DNA from: Cyclobacteriaceae bacterium
Lineage (GTDB): Bacteria > Bacteroidota > Bacteroidia > Cytophagales > Cyclobacteriaceae
Direction: 5' to 3'
Length of the DNA stretch: 5,505 bases
Assembly (NCBI GenBank): GCA_029861825.1
Contig: JAOTYN010000307.1
Coordinates: 1-5,505 of the forward strand
The position numbers were made by a program, and so were the translations under genes. Below are positions 1-5,505 of the stretch, piece after piece (position 1 is the first letter of the stretch; each line of letters begins with the position of its first letter). The notes under the pieces are model-generated. The model did not search any database. It was given only the letters and a program-made list of their open reading frames with translations, and was not told the origin of the DNA.

Positions 1-369
1 GGCCCCCGGAATGTCAGACTCCAACTGCTCGGCGCGATTGAAGCTGAATTGAGGTGGACGTGGCACAGCCGGCATCCCGTAGTCGCTATAAATATCAATA
101 AAAGAAGGGTATATGAACTTACCTTTTAAATCATTCACCACATAGCCCTCGGGAACCGCAATCCCTGTTCCCACCGAAACTACTTTCCCTTCACTAATCA
201 GTAAGGTACCGTTCGGATATACGGTTTGATGGTCTACATAAATAGTAGCGTTTATAAAGGCATGAGATTCCGACCGGCGATCTTGGACATCATTGACCGA
301 AAAGGTTTCTTGAGCGATAATATCAATACATAGCAGTAATGACAGAATCAGAGTAAAAGCTTTTGACAT
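1..369 (-). CDS. Exported amidohydrolase-family protein, N-terminal part (cut by left window edge)
   Basis: The first 123 residues are visible; the frame is open to base 1, so the C-terminus is missing. The start is the ATG at 369-367, chosen because a signal peptide follows at once: a Lys at position 3, a hydrophobic stretch to about residue 18, and a likely cleavage after Ala19 (I-I-A before Q-E), a common Bacteroidota form. Cys14 follows Leu, so it does not make a lipobox. Residues 39-98 match the N-terminal beta-sandwich and first barrel strand of the amidohydrolase superfamily: F-I-N-A-T-I-Y-V-D, then L-L-I-S-E-G-K-V-V-S-V-G-T-G-I and I-Y-P-S-F-I-D. In metal-dependent members the last motif continues as D-x-H-x-H. 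Here residues 92-96 read D-I-Y-S-D, so both first-strand His ligands are replaced. Relatives in Bacteroidota are often about 1000 residues and annotated simply as amidohydrolase. It probably acts in the periplasm; the substrate is unknown. No clear promoter or ribosome binding site is visible upstream. Confidence 0.8.
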   Translation of the reverse strand, partial: MSKAFTLILSLLLCIDIIAQETFSVNDVQDRRSESHAFINATIYVDHQTVYPNGTLLISEGKVVSVGTGIAVPEGYVVNDLKGKFIYPSFIDIYSDYGMPAVPRPPQFSFNRAEQLESDIPGA

Positions 370-610
370 TCTAGACTTATTGTGATAAGCTTTGAAGATA
401 AGGATTTTTATGAAATGTGCAGTTCAGCGAACCATCTTCAACCGCTGCTTCCGGCCTCGGTTTGTACATTAATTGCGACTTAACACCTGAATTCCTTAAT
501 CCAAATTGTGCAACTATAAAGGAGGTAAGATTGAAATAAGCTTGTGGGCTAGTTTAGTATTATTTTTCCAGTCTTAGCCAATTCACGGTGAGTTTTATAA
601 ATTTTTCTGC

Positions 611-631
611 AGGGGGCCCCTCCACCCACCC
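611..631. repeat. GC-rich palindrome with adjacent G-rich tract
   Basis: An AT-rich surround is interrupted by AGGGG-G-CCCCT (611-621), a perfect 5-bp inverted repeat around one base, followed by C-runs at 625-627 and 629-631. On the minus strand the segment reads as four G-runs (GGG, GGG, GG, GGGG) separated by one base each, which could form a two-tetrad G-quadruplex or pair with the neighbouring C-run. No U-tract follows in either direction, so it is not a standard intrinsic terminator. No function is assigned. Confidence 0.4.
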
Positions 632-853
632 AATTTTAAATTAGCACTTTAGGATGTCACTAGTTGAGATGAATAAAAAATAATATCACTTATGAATTAT
701 TGACAGCCTATAATTTTGGCAAGGCTCGGTTTAGGTAGGGCATAAAACCAGATTTCTTAAAAAGGCATTCTAAACTACAAGTGGGCTCTATGATACGTCA
801 TTGGTTTCCAGTCCAGATAATTAGTCGGTTGATTCAATCTTAAATAGACTTCA

Positions 854-887
854 TTAGCCTTAGAGATCGTTAGCCTTAGAGATCGTT
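854..887. repeat. Perfect tandem duplication, 16-bp unit, two copies
   Basis: The unit TAGCCTTAGAGATCGT occurs at 855-870 and again, without change or spacer, at 871-886. The period-16 match extends one base on each side, then breaks. It lies about 50 bases beyond the stop codon of the ArsC-family gene. Two exact copies fit either recent slippage duplication or a paired protein-binding site. The unit itself is not an obvious inverted repeat, apart from the short palindrome GATC. Confidence 0.85.
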
Positions 888-894
888 CAGGCTC

Positions 895-906
895 GGAGGC
901 ACCTCC
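895..906 (-). other. Small hairpin downstream of the ArsC-family gene
   Basis: GGAGG-CA-CCTCC is a perfect 5-bp inverted repeat; with a realistic loop it forms a GGAG/CTCC stem closed by four bases. Weaker complementarity outside it (TTCA at 886-889 with TGAA at 908-911) could lengthen the stem with an asymmetric bulge. It begins about 30 bases after the stop codon of the pdhC-hslV-arsC cluster, where a transcript end would be expected. No run of U follows on the transcribed strand, so calling it a terminator is speculative; it may only protect the 3' end or be chance. Confidence 0.3.
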
Positions 907-935
907 ATGAAACTATGAATTAAAGTGAGATGGTT

Positions 936-1277
936 TCACAGTAGTTCCAGTACATTTGAAGGCGGACGACCAATCAAGGCAGTATTTCCTTTTATGGCAA
1001 TAGGTCTTTCAATCAAAATGGGGTGAGCAATCATAACGTCGATCCACTGATCATCAGCAAACTCTTTCCCTTTGAATTTTTCTTTAAAGACGGCTTCCTG
1101 TTTACGAATTAATTCCAATGGGCGCAATCCCAGTTTTGCCAACACCTCTTTTAACTCCTTCACGGTAGGAGGCTCTTTCAAGTAAAGCTTAATCTTCAAG
1201 GTCTCGCCCTTCTCTTGAATCAACTCCAAAGTTTCACGACTCTTACGGCAACGGGGATTATGATACAGTGTGATCAT
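936..1277 (-). CDS. arsC: ArsC-family reductase (glutaredoxin-dependent arsenate reductase type)
   Basis: This complete 113-residue protein has the usual length of the ArsC/Spx/YffB thioredoxin-fold family. It opens with I-T-L-Y-H-N-P-R-C, placing the catalytic cysteine at residue 10, the only Cys in the protein. The next residues, R-K-S, exclude the C-x-x-C switch of Spx. The three arginines that bind oxyanion in plasmid R773 ArsC have counterparts here: Arg58 (I-R-K-Q-E), Arg91 (I-E-R-P-I) and Arg104 (I-G-R-P-P-S), which favours ArsC over YffB-like relatives. Family knowledge says such enzymes reduce arsenate to arsenite using glutathione and glutaredoxin. The ATG is one base beyond the hslV stop, with a possible GGAG at 1291-1288 inside the hslV end, so the genes are probably co-transcribed. 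No arsR, efflux gene or other arsenic gene is nearby, so the true substrate could differ. Confidence 0.85.
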   Translation of the reverse strand: MITLYHNPRCRKSRETLELIQEKGETLKIKLYLKEPPTVKELKEVLAKLGLRPLELIRKQEAVFKEKFKGKEFADDQWIDVMIAHPILIERPIAIKGNTALIGRPPSNVLELL

Positions 1278-1278
1278 A

Positions 1279-1821
1279 CTATAAAGTCTCCAAGATGATG
1301 TTGTGATTGGTGTAAATGCAAATGTCGGCGGCGATGGACAGGCTCTCTTTTACAATCTCCTCTGCTGATAGTTGCGGAGCATGATTAATTAAAGCCAGGG
1401 CAGCGGATTGTGCAAACATACTGCCGGAGCCGATGGCAGCAATGTTATTATCTGGTTCGATCACATCACCTGTTCCGGAAACCATTAGCAATTCTTCTTT
1501 ATTGGCCACAATCAGCATGGCTTCCAATCGGCGCAGGTAACGATCGGTGCGCCAATCCTTAGCCAACTCTATGGCAGCACGTTTCATATTGCCTCCGTAG
1601 CTGTTCAGTTTTTCTTCTATCCGTTCCAGTAATGTGAAAGCATCGGCGGTAGACCCGGCAAATCCGGTGATTACTTTCCCATCTTGTAGTTTACGAATCT
1701 TGCGCACATTGCTCTTGGCCACAGTGTTTCCCAAAGTAGCCTGGCCATCAGCTCCTATTGCTATCGTACCATTGTGCTTTACAGCCAGCACCGTGGTGGA
1801 CCGTATCTCAGGGGTTTTCAT
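1279..1821 (-). CDS. hslV: ATP-dependent protease peptidase subunit HslV
   Basis: HslV is the cytoplasmic threonine peptidase of the HslUV (ClpQY) complex, a double hexamer that degrades proteins unfolded by the HslU ATPase. This protein is complete at 180 residues, a normal length. A short propeptide of eight residues precedes the Thr-Thr pair at 9-10; Thr9 should become the N-terminal nucleophile after processing. Lys41 aligns with catalytic Lys33 of the mature E. coli enzyme. Other family hallmarks are [12 protein letters not shown] (23-34), [12 protein letters not shown] (53-64), [10 protein letters not shown] (85-94), A-I-G-S-G-S (129-134) and I-C-I-Y-T-N-H (167-173). The ATG at 1821 lies 14 bases after the pdhC stop in an AT-rich spacer without a clear Shine-Dalgarno, and the stop is one base before the ArsC-family ATG. 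hslU, the usual partner, is not in the window, so the gene is separated from it or lies apart. Confidence 0.96.
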   Translation of the reverse strand: MKTPEIRSTTVLAVKHNGTIAIGADGQATLGNTVAKSNVRKIRKLQDGKVITGFAGSTADAFTLLERIEEKLNSYGGNMKRAAIELAKDWRTDRYLRRLEAMLIVANKEELLMVSGTGDVIEPDNNIAAIGSGSMFAQSAALALINHAPQLSAEEIVKESLSIAADICIYTNHNIILETL

Positions 1822-1835
1822 AAAATTTCAGATTA

Positions 1836-3455
1836 TTAAATCAATATGCGAACGGGATCTTCAAGGATGTCCTTCAAGGTTTTCAGGAATGCTGCCCCGG
1901 TAGCACCATCAACCGCTCGGTGGTCGCAACTCAATGTTACCTTCATAACATTCCCAGGCACTAATTGACCATCTTTTACCACTGCAGTAGGTTTTATGCC
2001 ACCCACTGCCAAAATGCAGGAATCAGGTGGGTTTATTATGGCTGTGAATTCCTCAACCCCAAACATACCAAGATTGGAAATTGTAAAAGTATTACCTTCC
2101 CAATCAGAGGGTTGTAATTTCTTCTCAACGGCTTTTTTAGCTAAATCTTTGACTTCTGCGGCTATATGTGCTAAGCTTTTATTGTCAGCAAAACGTACCA
2201 CGGGCACCAGCAACCCCTCATCCACTGCTACCGCAACTCCTATATGGATATGGTGGTTCTTTCGCATCTTATCACCAAAGAATGATATATTTACCTCAGG
2301 ATTTTGCCGGATGGCTGCTGCGGTAGCCTTAAGAATAAGGTCATTGAAAGAGATCTTTACCGGCGATATCTCATTCATACTTTTACGTGCTTCTATGGCT
2401 TTATCCATATTGATCTCCATAGTCACGTAAAAATGGGGTGCAGTAAACTTGCTTTCTGCTAATCGCTTGGCAATCGTTTTGCGCATTTGGGTTACAGGAA
2501 TCTCTTCAAAAGATTCTTCTCCCACCACCGTAGGCAATGCAACGGGTGCTGCGGCTGCTGTTGCTGCAGGTACTGCGGATGGTATAAAATTTTCTACATC
2601 CCGCTTTACAATTCGGCCATTTTCTGCTGAACCTTCTATTTGACTTAGGTCATATCCTTTCTCAGCCGCTAGCTTGCGCGCCAGAGGGGAGGCCTTAATA
2701 CGACCTTCAGCTGAACCCGACGATTCTGAGGTAACGGGCACAGCTGTTACAACTTCTTCAGCGGGTGTCACAGCTGCAGATTTCGTAGGTGCACCAACTT
2801 CCGCAGGAACACTAATTTGAACGTGTGCTCCCAAAAGTTTTTGATAATCGGCATCCTTTGCTCCTATAACTGCGATCACACCATCGACAGGCACCGATTC
2901 ACCTTCTTTCACCCCTACATACAAAAGGACTCCATCTTCATACGACTCCAACTCCATGGTAGCTTTGTCCGTTTCCACTTCAGCAAGTATATCGCCGGAC
3001 TTCACTTCATCTCCAACCTTCTTCAACCAGGCAGCTAGTGTACCCTCTTCCATAGTATCACTCATCTTAGGCATGGTGATCACGGTGGCTTCTATATCCG
3101 ATGCATCAACAATAGGGGCACTTTTATCAGTATCCGGCGCTTTAGTTATTTCCGGACTTGCCTTGTCATTGGAATCCTGGCTATTAATGGACTCCAATAA
3201 TTCCTTTATATTTTCCCCTTTCTCTCCAATTATGGCGATCACTCCGTCGACTGGTACTGCTTCCTGCTCTTGGGCCCCGATATGAAGGAGCACGCCGTCC
3301 TCATATGATTCCAGCTCCATGGTGGCTTTATCCGTTTCAACCTCAGCAAGTATATCTCCGGACTTTACGGAGTCCCCTACTTTCACTAACCAAGCTGCAA
3401 TCACACCCTCTTCCATGGTGTCACTCATCTTGGGCATTTTTATAACTTCAGCCAT
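1836..3455 (-). CDS. pdhC: Pyruvate dehydrogenase complex dihydrolipoamide acetyltransferase (E2)
   Basis: E2 forms the core of the pyruvate dehydrogenase complex and transfers acetyl groups from lipoyl arms to CoA in the cytoplasm. The 539-residue protein is complete. Domains in order: lipoyl domain 1 (about 3-78; lipoyl Lys43 in E-T-D-K-A), an acidic, Ser/Asp/Lys-containing linker, lipoyl domain 2 (about 124-200; Lys164), a Pro/Ala/Val linker, the peripheral-subunit-binding domain (about 252-290; K-A-S-P-L-A-R-K-L-A), an Ala/Pro linker, and the acyltransferase domain (about 316-539) with N-L-G-M-F-G (461-466) and catalytic D-H-R-A-V-D-G (511-517; His512, Asp516). The S-D-T-M-E-E-G lipoyl style and layout resemble the mitochondrial-type PDH E2, favouring pyruvate over 2-oxoglutarate or branched-chain substrates; this is inferred. 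The ATG at 3455 begins the lipoyl fold at once, with no strong Shine-Dalgarno. E1 and E3 genes are absent from the window. hslV follows after 14 bases, suggesting an operon. Confidence 0.95.
   Translation of the reverse strand: MAEVIKMPKMSDTMEEGVIAAWLVKVGDSVKSGDILAEVETDKATMELESYEDGVLLHIGAQEQEAVPVDGVIAIIGEKGENIKELLESINSQDSNDKASPEITKAPDTDKSAPIVDASDIEATVITMPKMSDTMEEGTLAAWLKKVGDEVKSGDILAEVETDKATMELESYEDGVLLYVGVKEGESVPVDGVIAVIGAKDADYQKLLGAHVQISVPAEVGAPTKSAAVTPAEEVVTAVPVTSESSGSAEGRIKASPLARKLAAEKGYDLSQIEGSAENGRIVKRDVENFIPSAVPAATAAAAPVALPTVVGEESFEEIPVTQMRKTIAKRLAESKFTAPHFYVTMEINMDKAIEARKSMNEISPVKISFNDLILKATAAAIRQNPEVNISFFGDKMRKNHHIHIGVAVAVDEGLLVPVVRFADNKSLAHIAAEVKDLAKKAVEKKLQPSDWEGNTFTISNLGMFGVEEFTAIINPPDSCILAVGGIKPTAVVKDGQLVPGNVMKVTLSCDHRAVDGATGAAFLKTLKDILEDPVRILI
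2913..3074 (-). repeat. Second copy of the intragenic lipoyl-domain repeat in pdhC
   Basis: This segment encodes residues 128-181 of the E2 protein and repeats residues 7-60 (bases 3276-3437) at an offset of 363 bases. By eye 48 of 54 residues are identical; the six differences are V/T, I/L, V/K, S/E, H/Y and I/V. The DNA also matches closely but with scattered third-position changes, so the duplication is either old and kept similar by selection or has been homogenised by gene conversion. Confidence 0.85.
3276..3437 (-). repeat. First copy of the intragenic lipoyl-domain repeat in pdhC
   Basis: This segment encodes residues 7-60 of the E2 protein, the core of lipoyl domain 1 around lipoyl Lys43. 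It is the partner of the copy at 2913-3074. Confidence 0.85.
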
Positions 3456-3467
3456 AGTTTTCTTTGC

Positions 3468-3479
3468 TTAAGGGCTTAA
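3468..3479. repeat. Small palindrome overlapping the predicted pdhC promoter
   Basis: TTAAG-GG-CTTAA is a perfect 5-bp inverted repeat around two bases. It overlaps the inner edge of the predicted -7 box and the expected transcription start, 13 bases upstream of the pdhC ATG. The position would suit an operator, but such a short AT-rich palindrome is expected by chance fairly often. Confidence 0.3.
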
Positions 3480-3507
3480 AATTAGACTTATTTCAGGCAT
3501 TATCAAA
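3477..3507 (-). promoter_or_regulatory. Predicted Bacteroidota-type promoter for pdhC-hslV-arsC
   Basis: On the minus strand TTTG (3507-3504) is followed by exactly 19 bases and then TAATTTTA (3484-3477). The known Bacteroidota primary-sigma consensus is a TTTG -33 box about 19 bases from a TAnnTTTG -7 box, so this matches the -33 box fully, the spacing, and seven of eight -7 positions (the last base is A instead of G). Transcription would start around 3470, leaving a leader of roughly 15 bases before the pdhC ATG. This is the only such pair I found in the 90-base gap. Confidence 0.45.
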
Positions 3508-3511
3508 TATT

Positions 3512-3544
3512 AAAAAGGCTAAATCTAAAGCTAAAAAGGATAAA
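3512..3544. repeat. AT-rich imperfect direct repeats between the propeller-barrel gene and pdhC
   Basis: AAAAAGGCTAAA (3512-3523) recurs as AAAAAGGATAAA (3533-3544), 11 of 12 bases alike at a 21-base offset, with an extra GCTAAA at 3530-3535. It lies directly downstream of the stop codon at 3546. On the transcribed strand it gives U-rich runs but no strong stem, so no intrinsic terminator is called; termination or read-through into pdhC cannot be settled from sequence. It lies just upstream of the predicted pdhC promoter, where an AT-rich tract could also help transcription. Confidence 0.45.
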
Positions 3545-3545
3545 A

Positions 3546-5505
3546 TTAAAACTGAATACTGGATATTACCAACTCAAAAAAATCGCGATCTCTATCAGTA
3601 AGATAACCATAGCGTACGCCAATGCCTACATCGATCAAACGGATCAATCGGAAGTCGGTCAATAACTCCACTCCCATGGATCGCATTTTATTTTGGGAAT
3701 CCAATACTTCTCCTTGACTCCAGTCATAAAAAAGGTTGGCCCTCAGTCTTTTAAAATAAGCGATTGAGCCCAGTGATAAATCAGGATAGAATAATGGCAA
3801 GGTATAATTTCCAGATATACGATATAAGTGTTCAAAAGGTCCACTGCCGTAGCCACGGGCATCCCTGAAAATATCTTCAAACCGATAGGCGTCTACGATG
3901 TCTTCTTTCTGATAGGCGCCACTTATGAAGAAGCTGTGGTTTTTAAGTATTCCCGGAAAAATCAACGTTCCATCAATTGTAAGGCGCTTACCTTGATTTT
4001 CTCCATTGCCTACAGTGGATTGGTAGTCAACGTCCAACACCTGAGCCCAACGCGGTAGGATGTTTTGCAAAGCTGTGCTCTGGAACCGTCTAAAACTAAT
4101 CTCAAAGGCCCAACTGCCAAAATCTTCATCTCGCAACAAGTCGGTGACACCATCGAAATAGTCTACTATAAAATGCTGGTACCTTGGGGCAAGAGTAAGA
4201 TTACTAAAATAGTTTCCATGGGTTAGGTTAAGTGGTACTCGAAGACCAGCACTAATTGTATGCTCTTGCCAGCGACCCCGGTACCCCACGATACTCAAGG
4301 TATCCGTTGTCAACACCAGGTTTTCCGTTTGTCTTTCTCCAGTACTGACGGTGGCGTCCAGGATAGGGAAGAAAGGACCATAGCTCATTTGGAACAGCGT
4401 TTTCCAACTATTCTCATCAGTATTATAGGTAAACTGACCGGTTAAGGACATACTGCTCATAATGTTCTTCGAAAGCACCGCTAAACCGAATTCTTCGGTA
4501 GATACGATAGGATACCATGAATGAATATTGAACAAACCCTTGGTTAGGTGTTTAAAGGGCTTGGTATTAAATTCACCAGATTGTAGCCTGGTGTTGGTTA
4601 AGTCCCGTGATGTTGTGGTAAGCAGTGGCTCGAAATAGTTGGACCCCAAGCGATAATTAAAAGCAGACTGTTTCCATGGTGATCCCGTAAGATTCACTTC
4701 CCGGGTCTCGTAGCCATCGGCGGTATATTCACTATAGATCAATCTTTTTCCATCTTTGGAAACACTGGGGTCAAATGCTCCAAATCTGGTCTCAGTAACT
4801 TGAAATTGCTCGGCAGTTTGGGTGTTCCAGGCAAATATATTTTGGACCCCCGTTAAGGAGCTGGAAAAGAAGATGAATTCGCCATGCGGATAAATGCGGT
4901 CAATAGTTGCAGTCGTCAAGGGAATAGTCTCCTGAACCTGATCGGTGTCAATATGGTAAGCATTTACTCCATTACCCTGGGAATTTCTCCATGTCGCAAA
5001 TACCCTTTTATTGTCGGGATGCCATTTAGGAAAAGCTAAGAAATCTCCGGGATCTGTAGCGAATCTATCCAGCTCTTTGCCGGTTTTAGCATCGAGCACT
5101 ACCAGGCTATTCACTCCATCGGTTGCTACTTCCACTGCCGCCAACCGGCTACCATCACCACTGACAGCGGGCGCGAACAACTTACTCCTTGAAGTGATTT
5201 TGGTCTTCACCCCGGACTCCAGATCGTAACTGCGTATGATACTGTAGCTTTGGTTGAACCACCTGGGATGAAAACGAAACTCGGACCATACCACCGTTCG
5301 ATCATTAGTACTGAGGTGGCCGCCTATTCCAATACCAGGAGAGAAGAGTTTTTGTTCCTGTCCCAGGCTGTCGATTCGATAAACCGTGCCGATCTCGTTT
5401 AGGCTGGATTTATGCACCAACACCTCCCCGTTACTCAAATAGTTGGGATAACGATAATTGGTGTAACGGTCTCTTGTTTTGGAACTGATCAATCTGGTGC
5501 TTTGG
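3546..5505 (-). CDS. TolB-like beta-propeller / outer-membrane beta-barrel protein, C-terminal part
   Basis: The frame is open to the right edge, so the true start, with any signal peptide, lies outside; a TTG at 5492 is probably an internal Leu. The visible 652 residues fall into two parts. Residues up to about 280 form beta-propeller repeats of TolB/PD40 type, with blade signatures S-G-D-G-S-R-L-A-A (about 115-123), W-H-P-D-N-K-R-V-F-A (about 161-170) and S-K-D-G-K-R-L-I-Y (about 249-257). From about 314 to the end, alternating polar/hydrophobic strands rich in Tyr, Phe and Trp, frequent Gly turns, and a terminal phenylalanine (S-S-I-Q-F) indicate a transmembrane beta-barrel. An R-G-Y motif (about 550-552) before late strands recalls surface-antigen/BamA-type barrels, but that relation is inferred. 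Full-length relatives can carry another N-terminal domain, which cannot be checked here. It is probably an outer-membrane protein with a periplasmic propeller; the function is unknown. The stop is 90 bases before pdhC. Confidence 0.75.
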   Translation of the reverse strand, partial: QSTRLISSKTRDRYTNYRYPNYLSNGEVLVHKSSLNEIGTVYRIDSLGQEQKLFSPGIGIGGHLSTNDRTVVWSEFRFHPRWFNQSYSIIRSYDLESGVKTKITSRSKLFAPAVSGDGSRLAAVEVATDGVNSLVVLDAKTGKELDRFATDPGDFLAFPKWHPDNKRVFATWRNSQGNGVNAYHIDTDQVQETIPLTTATIDRIYPHGEFIFFSSSLTGVQNIFAWNTQTAEQFQVTETRFGAFDPSVSKDGKRLIYSEYTADGYETREVNLTGSPWKQSAFNYRLGSNYFEPLLTTTSRDLTNTRLQSGEFNTKPFKHLTKGLFNIHSWYPIVSTEEFGLAVLSKNIMSSMSLTGQFTYNTDENSWKTLFQMSYGPFFPILDATVSTGERQTENLVLTTDTLSIVGYRGRWQEHTISAGLRVPLNLTHGNYFSNLTLAPRYQHFIVDYFDGVTDLLRDEDFGSWAFEISFRRFQSTALQNILPRWAQVLDVDYQSTVGNGENQGKRLTIDGTLIFPGILKNHSFFISGAYQKEDIVDAYRFEDIFRDARGYGSGPFEHLYRISGNYTLPLFYPDLSLGSIAYFKRLRANLFYDWSQGEVLDSQNKMRSMGVELLTDFRLIRLIDVGIGVRYGYLTDRDRDFFELVISSIQF

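Larger units (their letters stand above)
370..935. other. 566-base intergenic region without a supported gene
   Basis: This gap separates the ArsC-family gene from the amidohydrolase gene, both on the minus strand, in a window where other spacings are 1, 14 and 90 bases. Both strands were read. Only open frames of about 10-22 codons occur, none with recognisable protein character, and no tRNA-like T-arm or rRNA segment was seen. It contains a perfect 16-bp tandem duplication (854-887), a small hairpin (895-906), a GC-rich palindrome with a G-rich minus strand (611-631), and an isolated perfect anti-SD complement on the plus strand (518-526). It must contain the 3' end of the upstream transcript and probably the amidohydrolase promoter, but no strong Bacteroidota promoter or U-tailed terminator could be pinned down. 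An unannotated small RNA, a long leader or a decayed gene remains possible. Confidence 0.7.

Noticed and set aside
410..483. Short overlapping plus-strand frames of 20 and 22 codons, the first preceded by AAGGA
   Set aside because: Too short and without recognisable composition. An AAGGA at suitable distance is weak evidence in a lineage that seldom relies on Shine-Dalgarno sites.
700..718. TTGACA followed by TATAAT, and a perfect TAATTTTG box, on the plus strand
   Set aside because: The two sigma-70-like boxes are only three bases apart, and no -33 TTG lies at suitable distance from the TAATTTTG box; no plus-strand gene follows.
790..843. 17-codon plus-strand frame in the intergenic region
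   Set aside because: No ribosome binding site, promoter or recognisable peptide; within the length expected by chance.
1634..1903. 89-codon plus-strand frame spanning the hslV/pdhC junction
   Set aside because: Antisense to conserved hslV residues and across an operon junction; no domain character.
1996..2430. 144-codon open frame on the plus strand inside pdhC
   Set aside because: It lies antisense to the well-conserved acyltransferase domain, has no recognisable protein features, and is explained by the codon use of pdhC.
2956..3285. 109-codon and overlapping 73-codon plus-strand frames over the lipoyl domains
   Set aside because: Both mirror the lipoyl coding sequence on the opposite strand; Ser/Thr/Ile-rich low-complexity product and no independent support.
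3828..5229. Three plus-strand frames of 61-76 codons inside the propeller-barrel gene
   Set aside because: Shadows of the long minus-strand frame, with no conserved-looking features or start signals.
5490..5492. TTG as the start codon of the propeller-barrel gene
   Set aside because: The reading frame continues upstream to the window edge, there is no signal peptide after the TTG, and propeller-like sequence begins at once, so the codon is most likely internal.

Overview
The window looks like chromosomal DNA from a member of the Bacteroidota, perhaps a Cytophagales-type bacterium. This is inferred from protein style (a two-lipoyl, mitochondrial-like PDH E2; HslV and ArsC-family sequences of Bacteroidota type; an outer-membrane propeller/barrel protein), from mostly weak Shine-Dalgarno sequences, and from one promoter-like element fitting the Bacteroidota TTTG-N19-TAnnTTTG pattern. 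No phylogenetic test was possible. All five recognisable genes lie on the minus strand, so transcription runs from high to low coordinates.

Layout in the direction of transcription. (1) From the right edge to 3546 is the C-terminal part of a large envelope protein: a TolB/PD40-type beta-propeller followed by a predicted outer-membrane beta-barrel. Its N-terminus lies outside the window. (2) A 90-base AT-rich gap (3456-3545) holds short direct repeats and a plausible promoter. (3) pdhC (3455-1836) encodes the dihydrolipoamide acetyltransferase (E2) core of pyruvate dehydrogenase, with two nearly identical lipoyl domains. (4) hslV (1821-1279) encodes the HslUV protease peptidase and starts 14 bases after pdhC. 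(5) An ArsC-family reductase gene (1277-936) starts one base after the hslV stop. Genes 3-5 are probably one operon. (6) A 566-base non-coding gap (370-935) holds a 16-bp tandem repeat, small palindromes and a G-rich tract, but no supported gene. (7) From 369 to the left edge is the N-terminal part of an exported amidohydrolase-family protein in which the canonical HxH metal-binding motif reads Y-S-D.

The genes do not form one obvious pathway. pdhC-hslV-arsC combines central carbon metabolism, proteolysis and thiol/arsenate chemistry, which is best read as housekeeping co-transcription. The two edge genes are envelope or exported proteins. I found no CRISPR array, mobile element, phage gene, defence system, tRNA or rRNA, and no convincing undescribed multi-gene system. 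The items most worth a second look are the altered amidohydrolase metal motif, the propeller-barrel protein, the unusual operon partners, and the long structured gap.
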